From Erysipelotrichaceae bacterium (GTDB lineage: Bacteria; Bacillota_I; Bacilli_A; Erysipelotrichales; Erysipelotrichaceae): 33,263 nucleotides of DNA. Below are positions 6,652 through 15,678 of this stretch, one piece after another. Where the stretch lies: positions 1-33,263 of the forward strand of contig JANJWY010000046.1 in assembly GCA_024709285.1 (NCBI GenBank). Reading direction: 5' to 3'. Numbering within the stretch: the stretch's first letter is position 1; every line of letters starts with the position of its first letter. The translations under genes and the position numbers were made by a program. The notes under the pieces were generated by a model, which was not told the origin of the DNA, did no database searches, and worked only from the letters and a program-made list of their open reading frames with translations.

Positions 6652-7515
6652 ATGACACTTGATCAGATTATGGAGATGTCCAAAGAAATTTTTGAGCAGG
6701 GAATCGTCGGATTTGCTATTGCATTGCTTTCGATTTCCATCATGACGTTTATTGCAATCAAAGCCGGCAAGCGCTTTTTTGCTTCACTTCAAAAACGCAA
6801 CCGGATTGATGAAACGACTCGGCGCTTCTCATTTCGGCTTTTTTCGGTATTTATCTATACATTTGCCATTTTTGGTATAGTGACTCAGATCATTCCTTTA
6901 AAGAGTACGGCACTTTCACTTTTGGCAGGTTCCGGGATCGCCGTTCTTTTTATCGGTTTTGCTGCCCAGGAAGCATTTTCAAATATCATTGCCGGGTTCT
7001 TCATTTCGTTTTTTCGGCCTTTTTCTGTCGGTGATTTAGTTACTTTGCCGGGGCAGAACATTACCGGCAGAGTTGAGGATATCAATTTGCGGCACACGGT
7101 TTTACGTACCTTTGAGAATAATCGCATCATCATTCCGAATGCGACGATGAATAAATCGGTATTGGAGAACAAAGATACAGTCGAAAAAAGAGTGTGTAAT
7201 TTCCTTGTGCTGTCGATCAGTTATGATTCGGATGTGGATAAAGCGAAAGACATCATCGTTGAGGAAGCCCTTGCTCACGAGAAACTGATCGATGTCCGCA
7301 GCGAAGAAGATATTCAAAATAACATACCTCAGGTTAATCCGGTATTATTTTCGCTGAATAATTCGAGTGTCGATTTAAGGGTTGGATTGTGGACAAAAGA
7401 TTCATCCGACGGATATTTTATGCTCGGTGATCTACGCGATTCAATCAAGAAAAGATTTGATAAAGAGGGTATCGAGATTCCTTATCCTTATCAAAATGTG
7501 GTTATCAGAAAATAA
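6652..7515 (+). CDS. mscS: MscS family small-conductance mechanosensitive channel
   Basis: This 287-residue protein has three N-terminal membrane helices (about residues 15-38, 62-84 and 86-118). The pore helix carries the MscS signature of small residues, LLAGSGIAVLFIGFAAQE, followed by IIAGFFISFFRPFSVGD, then a cytoplasmic beta and alpha/beta domain to the C terminus. MscS homoheptamers open under membrane tension and release solutes during hypo-osmotic shock. Length and order match E. coli MscS (286 residues). The Shine-Dalgarno AGGAGA overlaps the stop of the LexA-like gene, so the two are probably co-transcribed. No separate promoter is visible. A strong terminator follows. Confidence 0.92.
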   Translation: MTLDQIMEMSKEIFEQGIVGFAIALLSISIMTFIAIKAGKRFFASLQKRNRIDETTRRFSFRLFSVFIYTFAIFGIVTQIIPLKSTALSLLAGSGIAVLFIGFAAQEAFSNIIAGFFISFFRPFSVGDLVTLPGQNITGRVEDINLRHTVLRTFENNRIIIPNATMNKSVLENKDTVEKRVCNFLVLSISYDSDVDKAKDIIVEEALAHEKLIDVRSEEDIQNNIPQVNPVLFSLNNSSVDLRVGLWTKDSSDGYFMLGDLRDSIKKRFDKEGIEIPYPYQNVVIRK

Positions 7516-7523
7516 TCTGAATC

Positions 7524-7561
7524 AAGACCGAACCCATGTACTTAAGGTTTCGGTCTTTTTC
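7524..7561 (+). terminator. Rho-independent terminator after mscS
   Basis: AAGACCGAA (7524-7532) pairs with TTCGGTCTT (7549-7557). Two further G-C pairs close inside after a one-base bulge, and a T-run follows. Confidence 0.85.
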
Positions 7562-7608
7562 TTGGGTAGGGTATTTTTGTTGAGGTTTATTTTTGCATGG
7601 CGATAAGG

Positions 7609-7614
7609 TATAAT
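7609..7614 (+). promoter_or_regulatory. Probable -10 box of the smc operon
   Basis: A perfect TATAAT lies 27 bp before the smc start. The -35 at 17 bp (TTTATT) is weak, so the promoter is only likely. The Shine-Dalgarno GGAG (7630-7633) could pair with CTCC (7638-7641) just before the ATG. Confidence 0.5.
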
Positions 7615-7641
7615 ATCTTATTGTAGAACGGAGGAATCTCC

Positions 7642-10581
7642 ATGTTTTTGAAGAGAATCGAAATGCACGGATTTAAGTCGTTCGCTGACAAAGTCACGAT
7701 CAATTTTGATCATCCCGTGACTGGTGTCGTCGGTCCCAACGGATGTGGCAAGAGCAATATAACCGATGCCATACGCTGGGTTTTGGGGGAACAATCGGTT
7801 AAGTCCATGCGCAGTTCAACCATGACGGATGTCATTTTTACGGGCAGTGCCCAACGCAGAATGGTCAATATGGCAGAAGTAACGCTCGTGTTTGATAACA
7901 GCAGCCGTTCGTTGGCCAGTGATTATCATGAAGTAGAAATTACCCGCCGGATACACCGTAGCAGCCATGAAGGTGAGTATTATATAAACAAAGTTCCTTG
8001 CAGATTGAAGGATATTTTGGACTTGGTTACCGACAGCGGATTAGGACGTGATTCACTAAGCATGATTTCACAAGGAAGTATCAGTCAGTTTGCCGAAGCC
8101 AAACCTGCAGACAGACGGCTGATATTTGAAGAGGCTGCCGGAGTTGCCAAATATAAAAAGCGTAAACTGGAATCTTTGAGTAAGTTAGAACGTACCCAGG
8201 AAAATATGGATCGGGTATCAGATATCATCAGCGAGCTTGAAAGACAAGTGCTGCCATTGAAAAAAGCAGCAAAAAAAGCTGAAATTTATACTGAAAAGAA
8301 AAATGAACTTCAACAGATCGAAACGGCTGTATTAATTAACGATATTGACAGGCTAGATCAAGAAATTGATTCTGCAAACAAAACATTATTCGATTTGCAG
8401 TCGCGAAGTGTAATGGCAGAAACCACGATTCAGGTACATGAGACGGCGAATCAGGAAAACCGTCAGCTGACACATGATCTTGATCGTCAAATCAATGCCC
8501 TTCAAGATGAGATGTTAAAAACAGTATCAGAAATTCAGACACTTGAAACCCGTAAGATTGAGTTGGATGAAAAACGCAAATATACCATGGAAGTTGCGAA
8601 TGCGGAAGAGAAAGCAGTAGAACTGAAAGCATTATTGGAAGAAGCCAATGCAGAATTCAAAGACAGAGCTAACCGATTACGCCAATATCAGGCGGACATC
8701 GATTTATTTACCCAGCAAAGCATTGAAATTAATCGTCAGTTAGTTGATTTGCAATATGATGTGGATGAAACGCAAAGCCGGTTACGTCGTTTGAACTCAA
8801 GAAAAGATGTCCTGCAGAACATGCTTCAACGGCCGTTTATGTTGCAGGCAGGTGTTTCTGCTGTGCTGGATGCGAAAAATTCGTTGCCGGGCATTGAAGA
8901 TGTCGTTGCGAAAATCATTAAGCCGATGCAGGGTTATCAGGAAGCGGTATCGGTGGCTTTGGGTGGTGCTCAGTTCGACATCGTATGCAGTGATGATGTT
9001 TCAGCTCGACGGGCAATCAGTTTTTTAAAGAAAAATCAGAGCGGACGTGCGACATTTATACCCTTAAGTGTTCTTCAGCCAAGATCATTAAATCGTGATA
9101 TTCGCATCATATGCGAGAATACCGCCGGATTTCTGGGCGTGGCCAGTGAATTTGTGACATGTGAAGAGAAATTCCAATTAGTAAGCGATGCCTTTTTGGG
9201 TAATGTCATCATCAGTGATACATTGGAAAATGGAAATCAAATCGCTTCACTCATCCGATATCAGACAAAAATCGTTACTCTGGAAGGGGATGTGATCCAT
9301 CGGGGCGGAACGATGACCGGAGGCCGAGGGAAAGACCATGTGTCTTTATTGACGGTTTCAAAAGAAATGGATGAAGTTCAGATAAGCATCGACAATACCC
9401 TTGCACAACTCAATCAAAAAGAAGGTTCTCTGCAAAAGTCACGTAATCGCAAAAACGAGATTGATCAGCAATTGATGGAACGTCGGATTTCAGCTGCGCA
9501 AATCGAGCCGGTATTAGAAGCAAAGCGCGCAAAATATGAACGTCTGAAAAATGATTTGGAAACCCTGACTCCTTATATGGAAAGCGGTGAAGTCAGTTTT
9601 GCCGACAATTTGATTGACATGTTAAATAATGCTTATTCCCGAAGAGATGAGATAACGACTTCTATCCGGTTGAAAAGGGATCAACGCTTAAAACTTGGTT
9701 CGGAAATCGAACGTAAAGAGCAACAGATCCGTCAGATGCGGCGTGACTTGAATGCTATTGTGATTCGGGAACGGGAAGTGGGAATCGACCGTGCGAAAAT
9801 GGAAACAAAAGTTGAATCCTATTTACAGCGTCTGGCTTCCGAATATCAAATGACATACGATTATGCTAAAAGCATACGGGGTGATTTCATCGTTGAAAAT
9901 GCGAATGAGAAAGTCAAAGAGTTACGAAGTCAAATCGAAGCACTTGGTAATATCAATATGAATGCACCGGATGAGTTTGCTGAAGTCAATCAACGATACG
10001 AGTTCTTGAACGAACAACTACACCAATTGCAGGCCAGCCGTGACCAACTGCTGAAAATCATTGAAGATATGGATAAAGTAATGATCGATCAGTTTTCGGC
10101 AATGTTTGCCAGAATCAACCATGAACTGACAGATGTTTTCCATGCACTTTTCGGAGGCGGAAAATGTCGTTTGGTTTTGGAAGATCCCAACGATCTGCTG
10201 AATACAGGTGTGGATATCGATGTTCAGCCTCCGGGTAAAAACATTCAAAACATCCGTTTGTTTTCCGGTGGTGAAAAAGCGCTGATTGCCATTTCTGTGT
10301 TGTTTGCAATATTAAAGGCACGCCATGTTCCTTTATGCATTTTTGATGAAATTGAAGCTGCACTTGATCCAGGAAATGTCGAGCGATTTGCCAGATATCT
10401 GAAAAAGTTCAGCCAGATCACGCAGTTTATCGTAGTAACACATCGTCCGGGAACAATGGCGCAATGCGACATTCTGTATGGAGTAACCATGCCTCATCAC
10501 GGTGTATCGCAAATGTTGAAAGTTCGTTTGGCGGATGCAGTTGAACTTGCAGAAAGTGAGGAAGAACATGGGATTTCTTGA
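7642..10581 (+). CDS. smc: Chromosome segregation ATPase SMC, short-armed
   Basis: Complete SMC of 979 residues: Walker A GPNGCGKS at 31-38, a first coiled coil from about 165 to 390, a hinge domain from about 398 to 565 (starting near QAGVSAVLDAKNSLPG), a second coiled coil to about 800, the ABC signature FSGGEKA at about 873-879, and Walker B CIFDEIEAALD near 899-909. With ScpA and ScpB it forms the condensin ring that organises and separates chromosomes. B. subtilis SMC has 1,186 residues. Both ATPase halves and the hinge are present here, so the missing 200 residues come from the arms. Mycoplasma P115-type SMCs have a similar length. GGAGG precedes the ATG. The gene overlaps ftsY by 14 nt. 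Confidence 0.95.
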   Translation: MFLKRIEMHGFKSFADKVTINFDHPVTGVVGPNGCGKSNITDAIRWVLGEQSVKSMRSSTMTDVIFTGSAQRRMVNMAEVTLVFDNSSRSLASDYHEVEITRRIHRSSHEGEYYINKVPCRLKDILDLVTDSGLGRDSLSMISQGSISQFAEAKPADRRLIFEEAAGVAKYKKRKLESLSKLERTQENMDRVSDIISELERQVLPLKKAAKKAEIYTEKKNELQQIETAVLINDIDRLDQEIDSANKTLFDLQSRSVMAETTIQVHETANQENRQLTHDLDRQINALQDEMLKTVSEIQTLETRKIELDEKRKYTMEVANAEEKAVELKALLEEANAEFKDRANRLRQYQADIDLFTQQSIEINRQLVDLQYDVDETQSRLRRLNSRKDVLQNMLQRPFMLQAGVSAVLDAKNSLPGIEDVVAKIIKPMQGYQEAVSVALGGAQFDIVCSDDVSARRAISFLKKNQSGRATFIPLSVLQPRSLNRDIRIICENTAGFLGVASEFVTCEEKFQLVSDAFLGNVIISDTLENGNQIASLIRYQTKIVTLEGDVIHRGGTMTGGRGKDHVSLLTVSKEMDEVQISIDNTLAQLNQKEGSLQKSRNRKNEIDQQLMERRISAAQIEPVLEAKRAKYERLKNDLETLTPYMESGEVSFADNLIDMLNNAYSRRDEITTSIRLKRDQRLKLGSEIERKEQQIRQMRRDLNAIVIREREVGIDRAKMETKVESYLQRLASEYQMTYDYAKSIRGDFIVENANEKVKELRSQIEALGNINMNAPDEFAEVNQRYEFLNEQLHQLQASRDQLLKIIEDMDKVMIDQFSAMFARINHELTDVFHALFGGGKCRLVLEDPNDLLNTGVDIDVQPPGKNIQNIRLFSGGEKALIAISVLFAILKARHVPLCIFDEIEAALDPGNVERFARYLKKFSQITQFIVVTHRPGTMAQCDILYGVTMPHHGVSQMLKVRLADAVELAESEEEHGIS

Positions 10582-11533
10582 TCAGCTCAAAGAAAAGTTT
10601 ACTAAAAAAGCAGATAAAGATATATATCTTTCCGGGTTTGAACGGTCAAATCAGCTTCTTCGCAGTCGTATGTCCAATCTTTTCGATCTAAACCGAAGCC
10701 AGGATGAAGATTGGTTTGAAGAACTGATGATGGTATTGGTTGAAAGTGATATCAGTGTAAGTACAGCAAACAACATTATTGAAAAATTTAAAAAGGAACT
10801 TAAGAAGTCCGAGTTTTCAGTCAGTGAGTCCAAGCAGCTGTTGATATCAATCATGTCTGATTTCTATGGAGACTTTCCGTTGGATTTGATGTTGGCATTG
10901 CAAGGTCCGACTGTCGTATTGATCGTTGGCGTCAATGGCAGCGGTAAAACGACAACCATAGCCAAACTGGCACAAAAGTATAAAAATGAAGGTTTAAGCG
11001 TGGCGGTCGCTGCAGGTGATACCTTTCGGGCTGCTGCTATCGAACAGCTCAGTACTTGGGCAGCGCGCATCGGAGTGCCGTGTATCGCAGGCAAACCTCA
11101 ACAAGATCCGGCTTCTGTCATGGTGGATGCATGCCGGTATGCCAAAGAAAATAACATAGACGTCTTGTTGTGTGACACTGCCGGACGGCTTCAAAACAAG
11201 ACAAATCTGATGAATGAACTGGCTAAAATGTTTCGGGTGATCGGTCGTGAGATCGAAGGCGGACCGCATGCCGTGTGGCTGGTGCTTGATGCAACGACCG
11301 GTCAAAACGGTTTATCGCAAGCCAAAGTCTTTATGGAAGCAACGGAAGTCGGCGGTATCATTTTGACAAAAATGGACGGAACCGCTCGCGGAGGAATTGT
11401 CTTAACGATCAAAGAGGAAACGGGCATCGGCGTTATTTTCCTGGGACTTGGTGAGAAACCTGAAGATTTACGTCCATTCGACAAAGACAGTTATCTTTAC
11501 AGTTTGTTTGAAGGTAAAAACCATGTTCGATAA
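10568..11533 (+). CDS. ftsY: Signal recognition particle receptor FtsY
   Basis: This 321-residue SRP GTPase has an N-terminal four-helix N domain, then the G domain: P-loop GVNGSGKT at 121-128, GDTFRAAA in the SRP-specific insertion box, DTAGR at 203-207, and TKMD at 267-270. It docks ribosome-SRP complexes at the membrane by pairing with Ffh. The acidic A domain is nearly absent, as in many Firmicutes. The ATG at 10568 is chosen because GAGGAA lies 4 nt upstream and MGFLDQLKEKF is the usual FtsY start; the longer frame runs into smc. It overlaps smc by 14 nt and ylxM by 11 nt, so these three genes form one tight operon. Confidence 0.95.
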   Translation: MGFLDQLKEKFTKKADKDIYLSGFERSNQLLRSRMSNLFDLNRSQDEDWFEELMMVLVESDISVSTANNIIEKFKKELKKSEFSVSESKQLLISIMSDFYGDFPLDLMLALQGPTVVLIVGVNGSGKTTTIAKLAQKYKNEGLSVAVAAGDTFRAAAIEQLSTWAARIGVPCIAGKPQQDPASVMVDACRYAKENNIDVLLCDTAGRLQNKTNLMNELAKMFRVIGREIEGGPHAVWLVLDATTGQNGLSQAKVFMEATEVGGIILTKMDGTARGGIVLTIKEETGIGVIFLGLGEKPEDLRPFDKDSYLYSLFEGKNHVR

Positions 11534-11855
11534 AACCCGCCGGATGAATGATCTGCTGGACTGGTATGAGGAACTTTTGACTCAGCATCAGCGTGAGGTC
11601 ATGCATATGTATTATCACGATGACTATTCGCTTCGCGAAATCGCTGAAGTACTGAGTATAAGCCATAATGCCGTTTTTGATATCATTAAAAGAGTTGAGA
11701 AATTATTGAACACATTTGAAGAAAAAATCGGAGCTCTTGACTTTTATCAGAAAAATCAGCAAATGATCAGTGACTTAAAAGCTTTGAATGACGAGTCTGT
11801 CCGTGCTATAATAACCACGTTTGAAAATAATATCAAAGGAGAAAAAAATGAGTAA
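11523..11855 (+). CDS. ylxM: YlxM/p13-like SRP-associated helix-turn-helix protein
   Basis: This 110-residue protein carries a sigma-70 region 4-like helix-turn-helix (HQREVMHMYYHDDYSLREIAEVLSISHNAVFDIIKR, positions about 20-57) and a helical tail. YlxM proteins are normally encoded between ftsY and ffh and modulate SRP assembly. Here ffh does not follow; acetate kinase does. The start at 11523 overlaps the ftsY end by 11 nt with GAAGGT upstream, and its last 8 nt overlap ackA. The tail also contains a full promoter for ackA. Confidence 0.85.
   Translation: MFDKTRRMNDLLDWYEELLTQHQREVMHMYYHDDYSLREIAEVLSISHNAVFDIIKRVEKLLNTFEEKIGALDFYQKNQQMISDLKALNDESVRAIITTFENNIKGEKNE
11784..11812 (+). promoter_or_regulatory. 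Promoter of ackA inside ylxM
   Basis: TTGAAT (11784-11789), a 17-bp spacer and a perfect TATAAT (11807-11812) with an upstream TGC extension form a strong sigma-A promoter within the 3' end of ylxM. It can express ackA independently of the smc-ftsY operon. Confidence 0.7.
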
Positions 11856-13044
11856 AGTTATATCAGTAAATGCAGGAAGTTCATCCCTTAAATTTCAATT
11901 GTTCACCATGCCGGAAGAAACCGTATTGACCAACGGGATCGTTGAGCGAATCGGATTTGAAGATGCCATATTCACCATTAAATTTGATGGTCAGAAGGTA
12001 ACCGTCACACAGCCCATTGCTGATCACAAAGTAGCTGTATCTTTATTGCTTGAAGCATTGGTAAAACACGGCATCGTTGCTTCCCTTGATGAAATCGTAG
12101 GTGTCGGTCATCGTGTCGTTCATGGCGGAGAACTGTATTCGACATCTATTGAAATCGACGATAAAGTCGAATCAGATATCGAAAGTCTGTCAGATTTAGC
12201 ACCTTTGCACAATCCGGCAAACCTGATCGGATACCGCGCGTTTAAAAAAGAGCTGCCATTAGCTCGTCATGTCGCGGTTTTTGATACAGCGTTTCATCAG
12301 ACGATGCCGAAAGATATTTACATGTATCCCTTACCGATGGAGTTTTATAAGCAATATAAAATCCGCCGTTACGGGTTTCACGGTACATCCCATTTCTATG
12401 TATCCCAGCGTGTTGCTGAGTTAATGGGTAAAGCTGTTGAAACATTGAATATCATCACTTGTCACCTTGGTAACGGAGCTTCGATCTGTGCCATTCAAAA
12501 CGGTAAATCCGTAAATACTTCGATGGGATTTACACCTCTGGCGGGTATTATGATGGGCACGCGCAGCGGTGATGTCGATCCAGCGATTCTGACCTTCGTT
12601 ATGGACAAAACCGGTAAAAGCGCAAAAGAAGTCATCGATATTTTCAATAAGAAATCCGGTATGCTCGGTGTCAGTGAAATGTCTTCCGATGCTCGTGAAA
12701 TTGAACGGGCTTTTGAAGAAGGAGATCCAAGTGCAATTTTGACCCGCAACCTGTATGCCAACCGTATTGCTCAAACCATTGGCAGTTACTTTGTGCAAAT
12801 GGGAGGAGTAGATGCAATCGTATTTACCGGTGGTGTCGGTGAAAATGATTACGGTGTTCGCTATGATGTTACCAGCCGGATCGCTAAAGCATTGCACATT
12901 GAGTTTGACATCGATTTGAATCGCAAGGTCCGCGGTAAAGAGGTATTATTATCGAAAGAGAATTCAAAGGTTCAAGTGTGGCTTGTTCCGACCAATGAGG
13001 AATTGGTCATTGCCCGTGATACCTTTGCTTGTCTGGGATTATAG
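11848..13044 (+). CDS. ackA: Acetate kinase
   Basis: This 398-residue enzyme interconverts acetyl phosphate plus ADP and acetate plus ATP, the last energy-yielding step of acetate fermentation. It has the family signatures: N-terminal ISVNAGSSSLKF, GVGHRVVHGGE, the FDTAFHQTMP segment, RRYGFHGTSH, the phosphate loop HLGNGASIC and C-terminal FTGGVGEN. Length equals the family norm of about 400. The ATG at 11848 has AAAGGAG 6 nt upstream and overlaps ylxM by 8 nt. A phosphotransacetylase gene is not in the window. The link with the hydrogenase operon is metabolic only: both belong to acetate/H2-type fermentation. Confidence 0.97.
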   Translation: MSKVISVNAGSSSLKFQLFTMPEETVLTNGIVERIGFEDAIFTIKFDGQKVTVTQPIADHKVAVSLLLEALVKHGIVASLDEIVGVGHRVVHGGELYSTSIEIDDKVESDIESLSDLAPLHNPANLIGYRAFKKELPLARHVAVFDTAFHQTMPKDIYMYPLPMEFYKQYKIRRYGFHGTSHFYVSQRVAELMGKAVETLNIITCHLGNGASICAIQNGKSVNTSMGFTPLAGIMMGTRSGDVDPAILTFVMDKTGKSAKEVIDIFNKKSGMLGVSEMSSDAREIERAFEEGDPSAILTRNLYANRIAQTIGSYFVQMGGVDAIVFTGGVGENDYGVRYDVTSRIAKALHIEFDIDLNRKVRGKEVLLSKENSKVQVWLVPTNEELVIARDTFACLGL

Positions 13045-13046
13045 TC

Positions 13047-14012
13047 ATGTTTGACGGATTACTGCACGAAATCGAAAAAGCACCGGTTATCTGTGTGTTT
13101 CGACATCTGATTCCGGATGCCGACGCTTTGGGCAGTCAGTGGGGACTGGTCGAATGGTTGCGGCTGACCTATCCGAATAAAAGAGTATTTGCTTTGGGTA
13201 AACATGTCGGTGTAAAACCGGAAATGTTTCCAGTCCCCGATCAAGTGAATGATGATGTGATTTCGGAGTCACTGGCCATTGTTTTAGATACGGCCAATGC
13301 CAAGCGTGTGGATGATCAGCGCTATCAGCTGGCAAAAACGATCATTCAAATCGATCATCATCCGCTTCATGAGACTTTTGGCAATAAGAAATATATTTTT
13401 GAACATCGGGCGGCTACCTGTGAGATCATAGCCGAATTTCTCGAGGCAAATGTAGTCAAGCCGCTGCCTAAAAAAATCGCAGAGTATCTTTATATGGGAT
13501 TGCTGACTGACACTCTGAGATTTTCGACGAACAACACCTCGGCGCATACATTGCGAATTGCCGCATATCTGGCTCAAAGTGATTTAAACTTTTCAAAACT
13601 CAACGAAGAAATGTTTTCAGTTTCATCTCAGGAATACCGTTTTTCCAATTACTTGCGCACCAATGCCGTCATTGAACCATGCGGGGTGGCCTATAGTTTT
13701 GTTACCCTTGAAACCATGGAGGAATTTGGCGTCAGTGCCAATGATGCAAAAGAACGCATCACCGATTTCGGTGGTGTACGAGATTTTGAAGCATGGGCAT
13801 TATTTATCGAACACAATGAAAACGGCCGTCGCTTTTTCAACGGATCGTTGCGATCAAAGCAGATTGCCGTCAATGATATTGCCCAGAATTACCGTGGGGG
13901 AGGGCATCGCAATGCCGCTGCCGTTAAGGAATGTTCTAAAGAAGAAGCTTTGGATATTATTGAGAAGTGCTGCTTACGAATAAAGGAGGCAAAGCACAAT
14001 GACACAGTTTAA
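13047..14012 (+). CDS. nrnA: DHH/DHHA1 phosphoesterase, NrnA-type (oligoribonuclease / pAp phosphatase)
   Basis: This 321-residue DHH-family enzyme has the metal-binding motifs of NrnA: H20-x3-D24-A-D26 in FRHLIPDADALGS, an LDTAN motif, D103-H104-H105 in QIDHHP, GLLTDTLRF, and the DHHA1 substrate loop GGGH at 284-287. NrnA hydrolyses very short RNA oligonucleotides and 3'-phosphoadenosine 5'-phosphate in the cytoplasm. A cyclic-dinucleotide intermediate (pApA or pGpG) is an alternative substrate seen in relatives. The start lies 2 nt after the ackA stop, and its end overlaps the next gene by 14 nt, so it belongs to the ackA transcript. The upstream Shine-Dalgarno is weak. Confidence 0.9.
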   Translation: MFDGLLHEIEKAPVICVFRHLIPDADALGSQWGLVEWLRLTYPNKRVFALGKHVGVKPEMFPVPDQVNDDVISESLAIVLDTANAKRVDDQRYQLAKTIIQIDHHPLHETFGNKKYIFEHRAATCEIIAEFLEANVVKPLPKKIAEYLYMGLLTDTLRFSTNNTSAHTLRIAAYLAQSDLNFSKLNEEMFSVSSQEYRFSNYLRTNAVIEPCGVAYSFVTLETMEEFGVSANDAKERITDFGGVRDFEAWALFIEHNENGRRFFNGSLRSKQIAVNDIAQNYRGGGHRNAAAVKECSKEEALDIIEKCCLRIKEAKHNDTV

Positions 14013-15651
14013 ATTTAATTTTGGCAGTAGAATCCGGGTCAACCGAAGCACTCCGAAAAAAAACGGACATTTGTTAGCCGGAGTTCTTACGTTGGCCGGA
14101 CTGTTTGTTTATGATTATATTACGCTGCCCGCATGGAATTTCAGAAGCCCTGCATTTATCTTCATGTTGGCATTCGCGTTGTTTGCTTTTGCGACCATCG
14201 ATCAGATTTTTACACTGAGTATCAACCGTATCTCAAAAACGGCTTACATGCTTGGAACGCTTTTGATTGCCTATGTACTGGTGTTTGGCTTTCTGAGTTC
14301 TGAATTCCTCAATGCCAGAAAATTCCGTGAACAAATCGTCATCAAGGAGGTTAAAGATTTCTCCAGCGACTTTACCACGATTGCCCTGAACCGGATTCCG
14401 GTGGTTGACAAGGAAACGGCTCAACAATTAGGTGACAAACAAATCGGTACGATACAAGGGTTAGGATCTCAATACTATGTCGATCCTGAATACACTCTTG
14501 TCAGTTCATATGATCAGATTTTCCGTGTATCTCCGCTTCAATACCGTGAATTTTTCAAGTGGCTTCAAAACCGCGACGATGGAATTCCGGGATTTATTCG
14601 AGTCAATGTGACAAATCCGACGGATGTGACATTGGTTTCTTTGACCGAAGGAATGAGATATGCACCAAGCGCCTTTTTCTCGCAGGATTTACAAAGGCAT
14701 GTCCGGTTTAAATATCGCAGTAAAATCCTCAGTGAATACTCCTTTGAAATCGATGATTACGGGAAACCTTATTGGGTCATTTCGGTCATCGAACCGCAGA
14801 TCAATGTGTTTGGCGGTTTAAATGCCGTTGGAGCTGTCATCGTAGATCCGGTTGACGGAGATACTCAATATTACGATATCGATCAGTTGCCAAACTGGGT
14901 CGATCGTGTTCAGCCAACTGACATTGCTTGGGCGCAGATTGATAACTGGGGTTACTATATTAACGGTTTCATCAATACGCTTTTCAATCAGAAAGACATG
15001 TTACAGACTACCGAGGGCTATAACTATGTTTCCATTGAAGGTCAGACTCATGTTTTCAGTGGCTTGACATCCGTCGGATCTGATCGTTCAATCGTCGGAT
15101 TCGCTCTTATAAATCTAAGAAGCAGAGAAGCTACGTTTTATCGGATTGGCGGTGCTGATGAATATTCAGCAATGAGTTCTGCCGAAGGACAAGTACAGGA
15201 TTTGGGATATCGTTCGACATTCCCGATCCTTCTGAACATCTCGTCCATTCCGACTTATTTTGTTTCACTCAAAGATCAGGAAGGTCTGGTTAAGATGTAC
15301 TCATTTGTTGCCGTAAGCAACTATGCGGCCGTAGGTGTCGGTGGATCGATTGCTGATGCTCAACGGGATTATATGATGAGATTAAAGGAAGTCGGCATGA
15401 TCGTTGATGATCAGGAAACCTATAAAACGCTGAATCTGACAGTGGCGTCCGTTCACACAGCCATTGTTGATGGCAGCACGATTTACTATTTGACTTTTGA
15501 TGAGGATACCCGATTGTTCGTTGTACCGCTGTCTGTTTCTTTAGAAGTCGTCTTTGCTTCCGAAGGCGATGAAGTACAACTGAGTTTCTTCGATATTGAT
15601 GGCAATGTCATCATCGTTGATGAATTTGATCATCTGTCTGTGGATTATTGA
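13999..15651 (+). CDS. Conserved 550-residue membrane protein, unknown function
   Basis: Three hydrophobic helices occupy about residues 25-42, 50-72 and 82-102. A soluble region of about 445 residues follows, rich in short beta strands and probably outside the membrane. Long conserved-looking blocks include SPLQYREFFKWLQNRDDGIPG, FEIDDYGKPYWV, DRVQPTDIAWAQIDNWGYYI, YNYVSIEGQTHVFSGLTSVG and TFPILLNISSIPTYF. From memory this matches a conserved family in Firmicutes, often annotated only as a hypothetical or CvpA-like membrane protein, whose job is unknown. AAAGGAGG precedes the ATG, and the gene overlaps nrnA by 14 nt. A GNRA-capped terminator begins at the stop. No catalytic motif was recognised. 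Confidence 0.75.
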   Translation: MTQFKFNFGSRIRVNRSTPKKNGHLLAGVLTLAGLFVYDYITLPAWNFRSPAFIFMLAFALFAFATIDQIFTLSINRISKTAYMLGTLLIAYVLVFGFLSSEFLNARKFREQIVIKEVKDFSSDFTTIALNRIPVVDKETAQQLGDKQIGTIQGLGSQYYVDPEYTLVSSYDQIFRVSPLQYREFFKWLQNRDDGIPGFIRVNVTNPTDVTLVSLTEGMRYAPSAFFSQDLQRHVRFKYRSKILSEYSFEIDDYGKPYWVISVIEPQINVFGGLNAVGAVIVDPVDGDTQYYDIDQLPNWVDRVQPTDIAWAQIDNWGYYINGFINTLFNQKDMLQTTEGYNYVSIEGQTHVFSGLTSVGSDRSIVGFALINLRSREATFYRIGGADEYSAMSSAEGQVQDLGYRSTFPILLNISSIPTYFVSLKDQEGLVKMYSFVAVSNYAAVGVGGSIADAQRDYMMRLKEVGMIVDDQETYKTLNLTVASVHTAIVDGSTIYYLTFDEDTRLFVVPLSVSLEVVFASEGDEVQLSFFDIDGNVIIVDEFDHLSVDY

Positions 15652-15676
15652 GCGCGCAAGCGCTCTTCTTTATTTC
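15650..15676 (+). terminator. Short terminator with GCAA tetraloop
   Basis: GAGCGC (15650-15655) pairs with GCGCTC (15660-15665) around a GCAA loop, followed by a T-rich stretch broken by C and A. The stop codon is inside the stem. Confidence 0.65.
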
Positions 15677-15678
15677 TG

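Noticed and set aside
12421..12897. 158-codon minus-strand frame within ackA
   Set aside because: It is antisense to a highly conserved enzyme gene and has no start signals.
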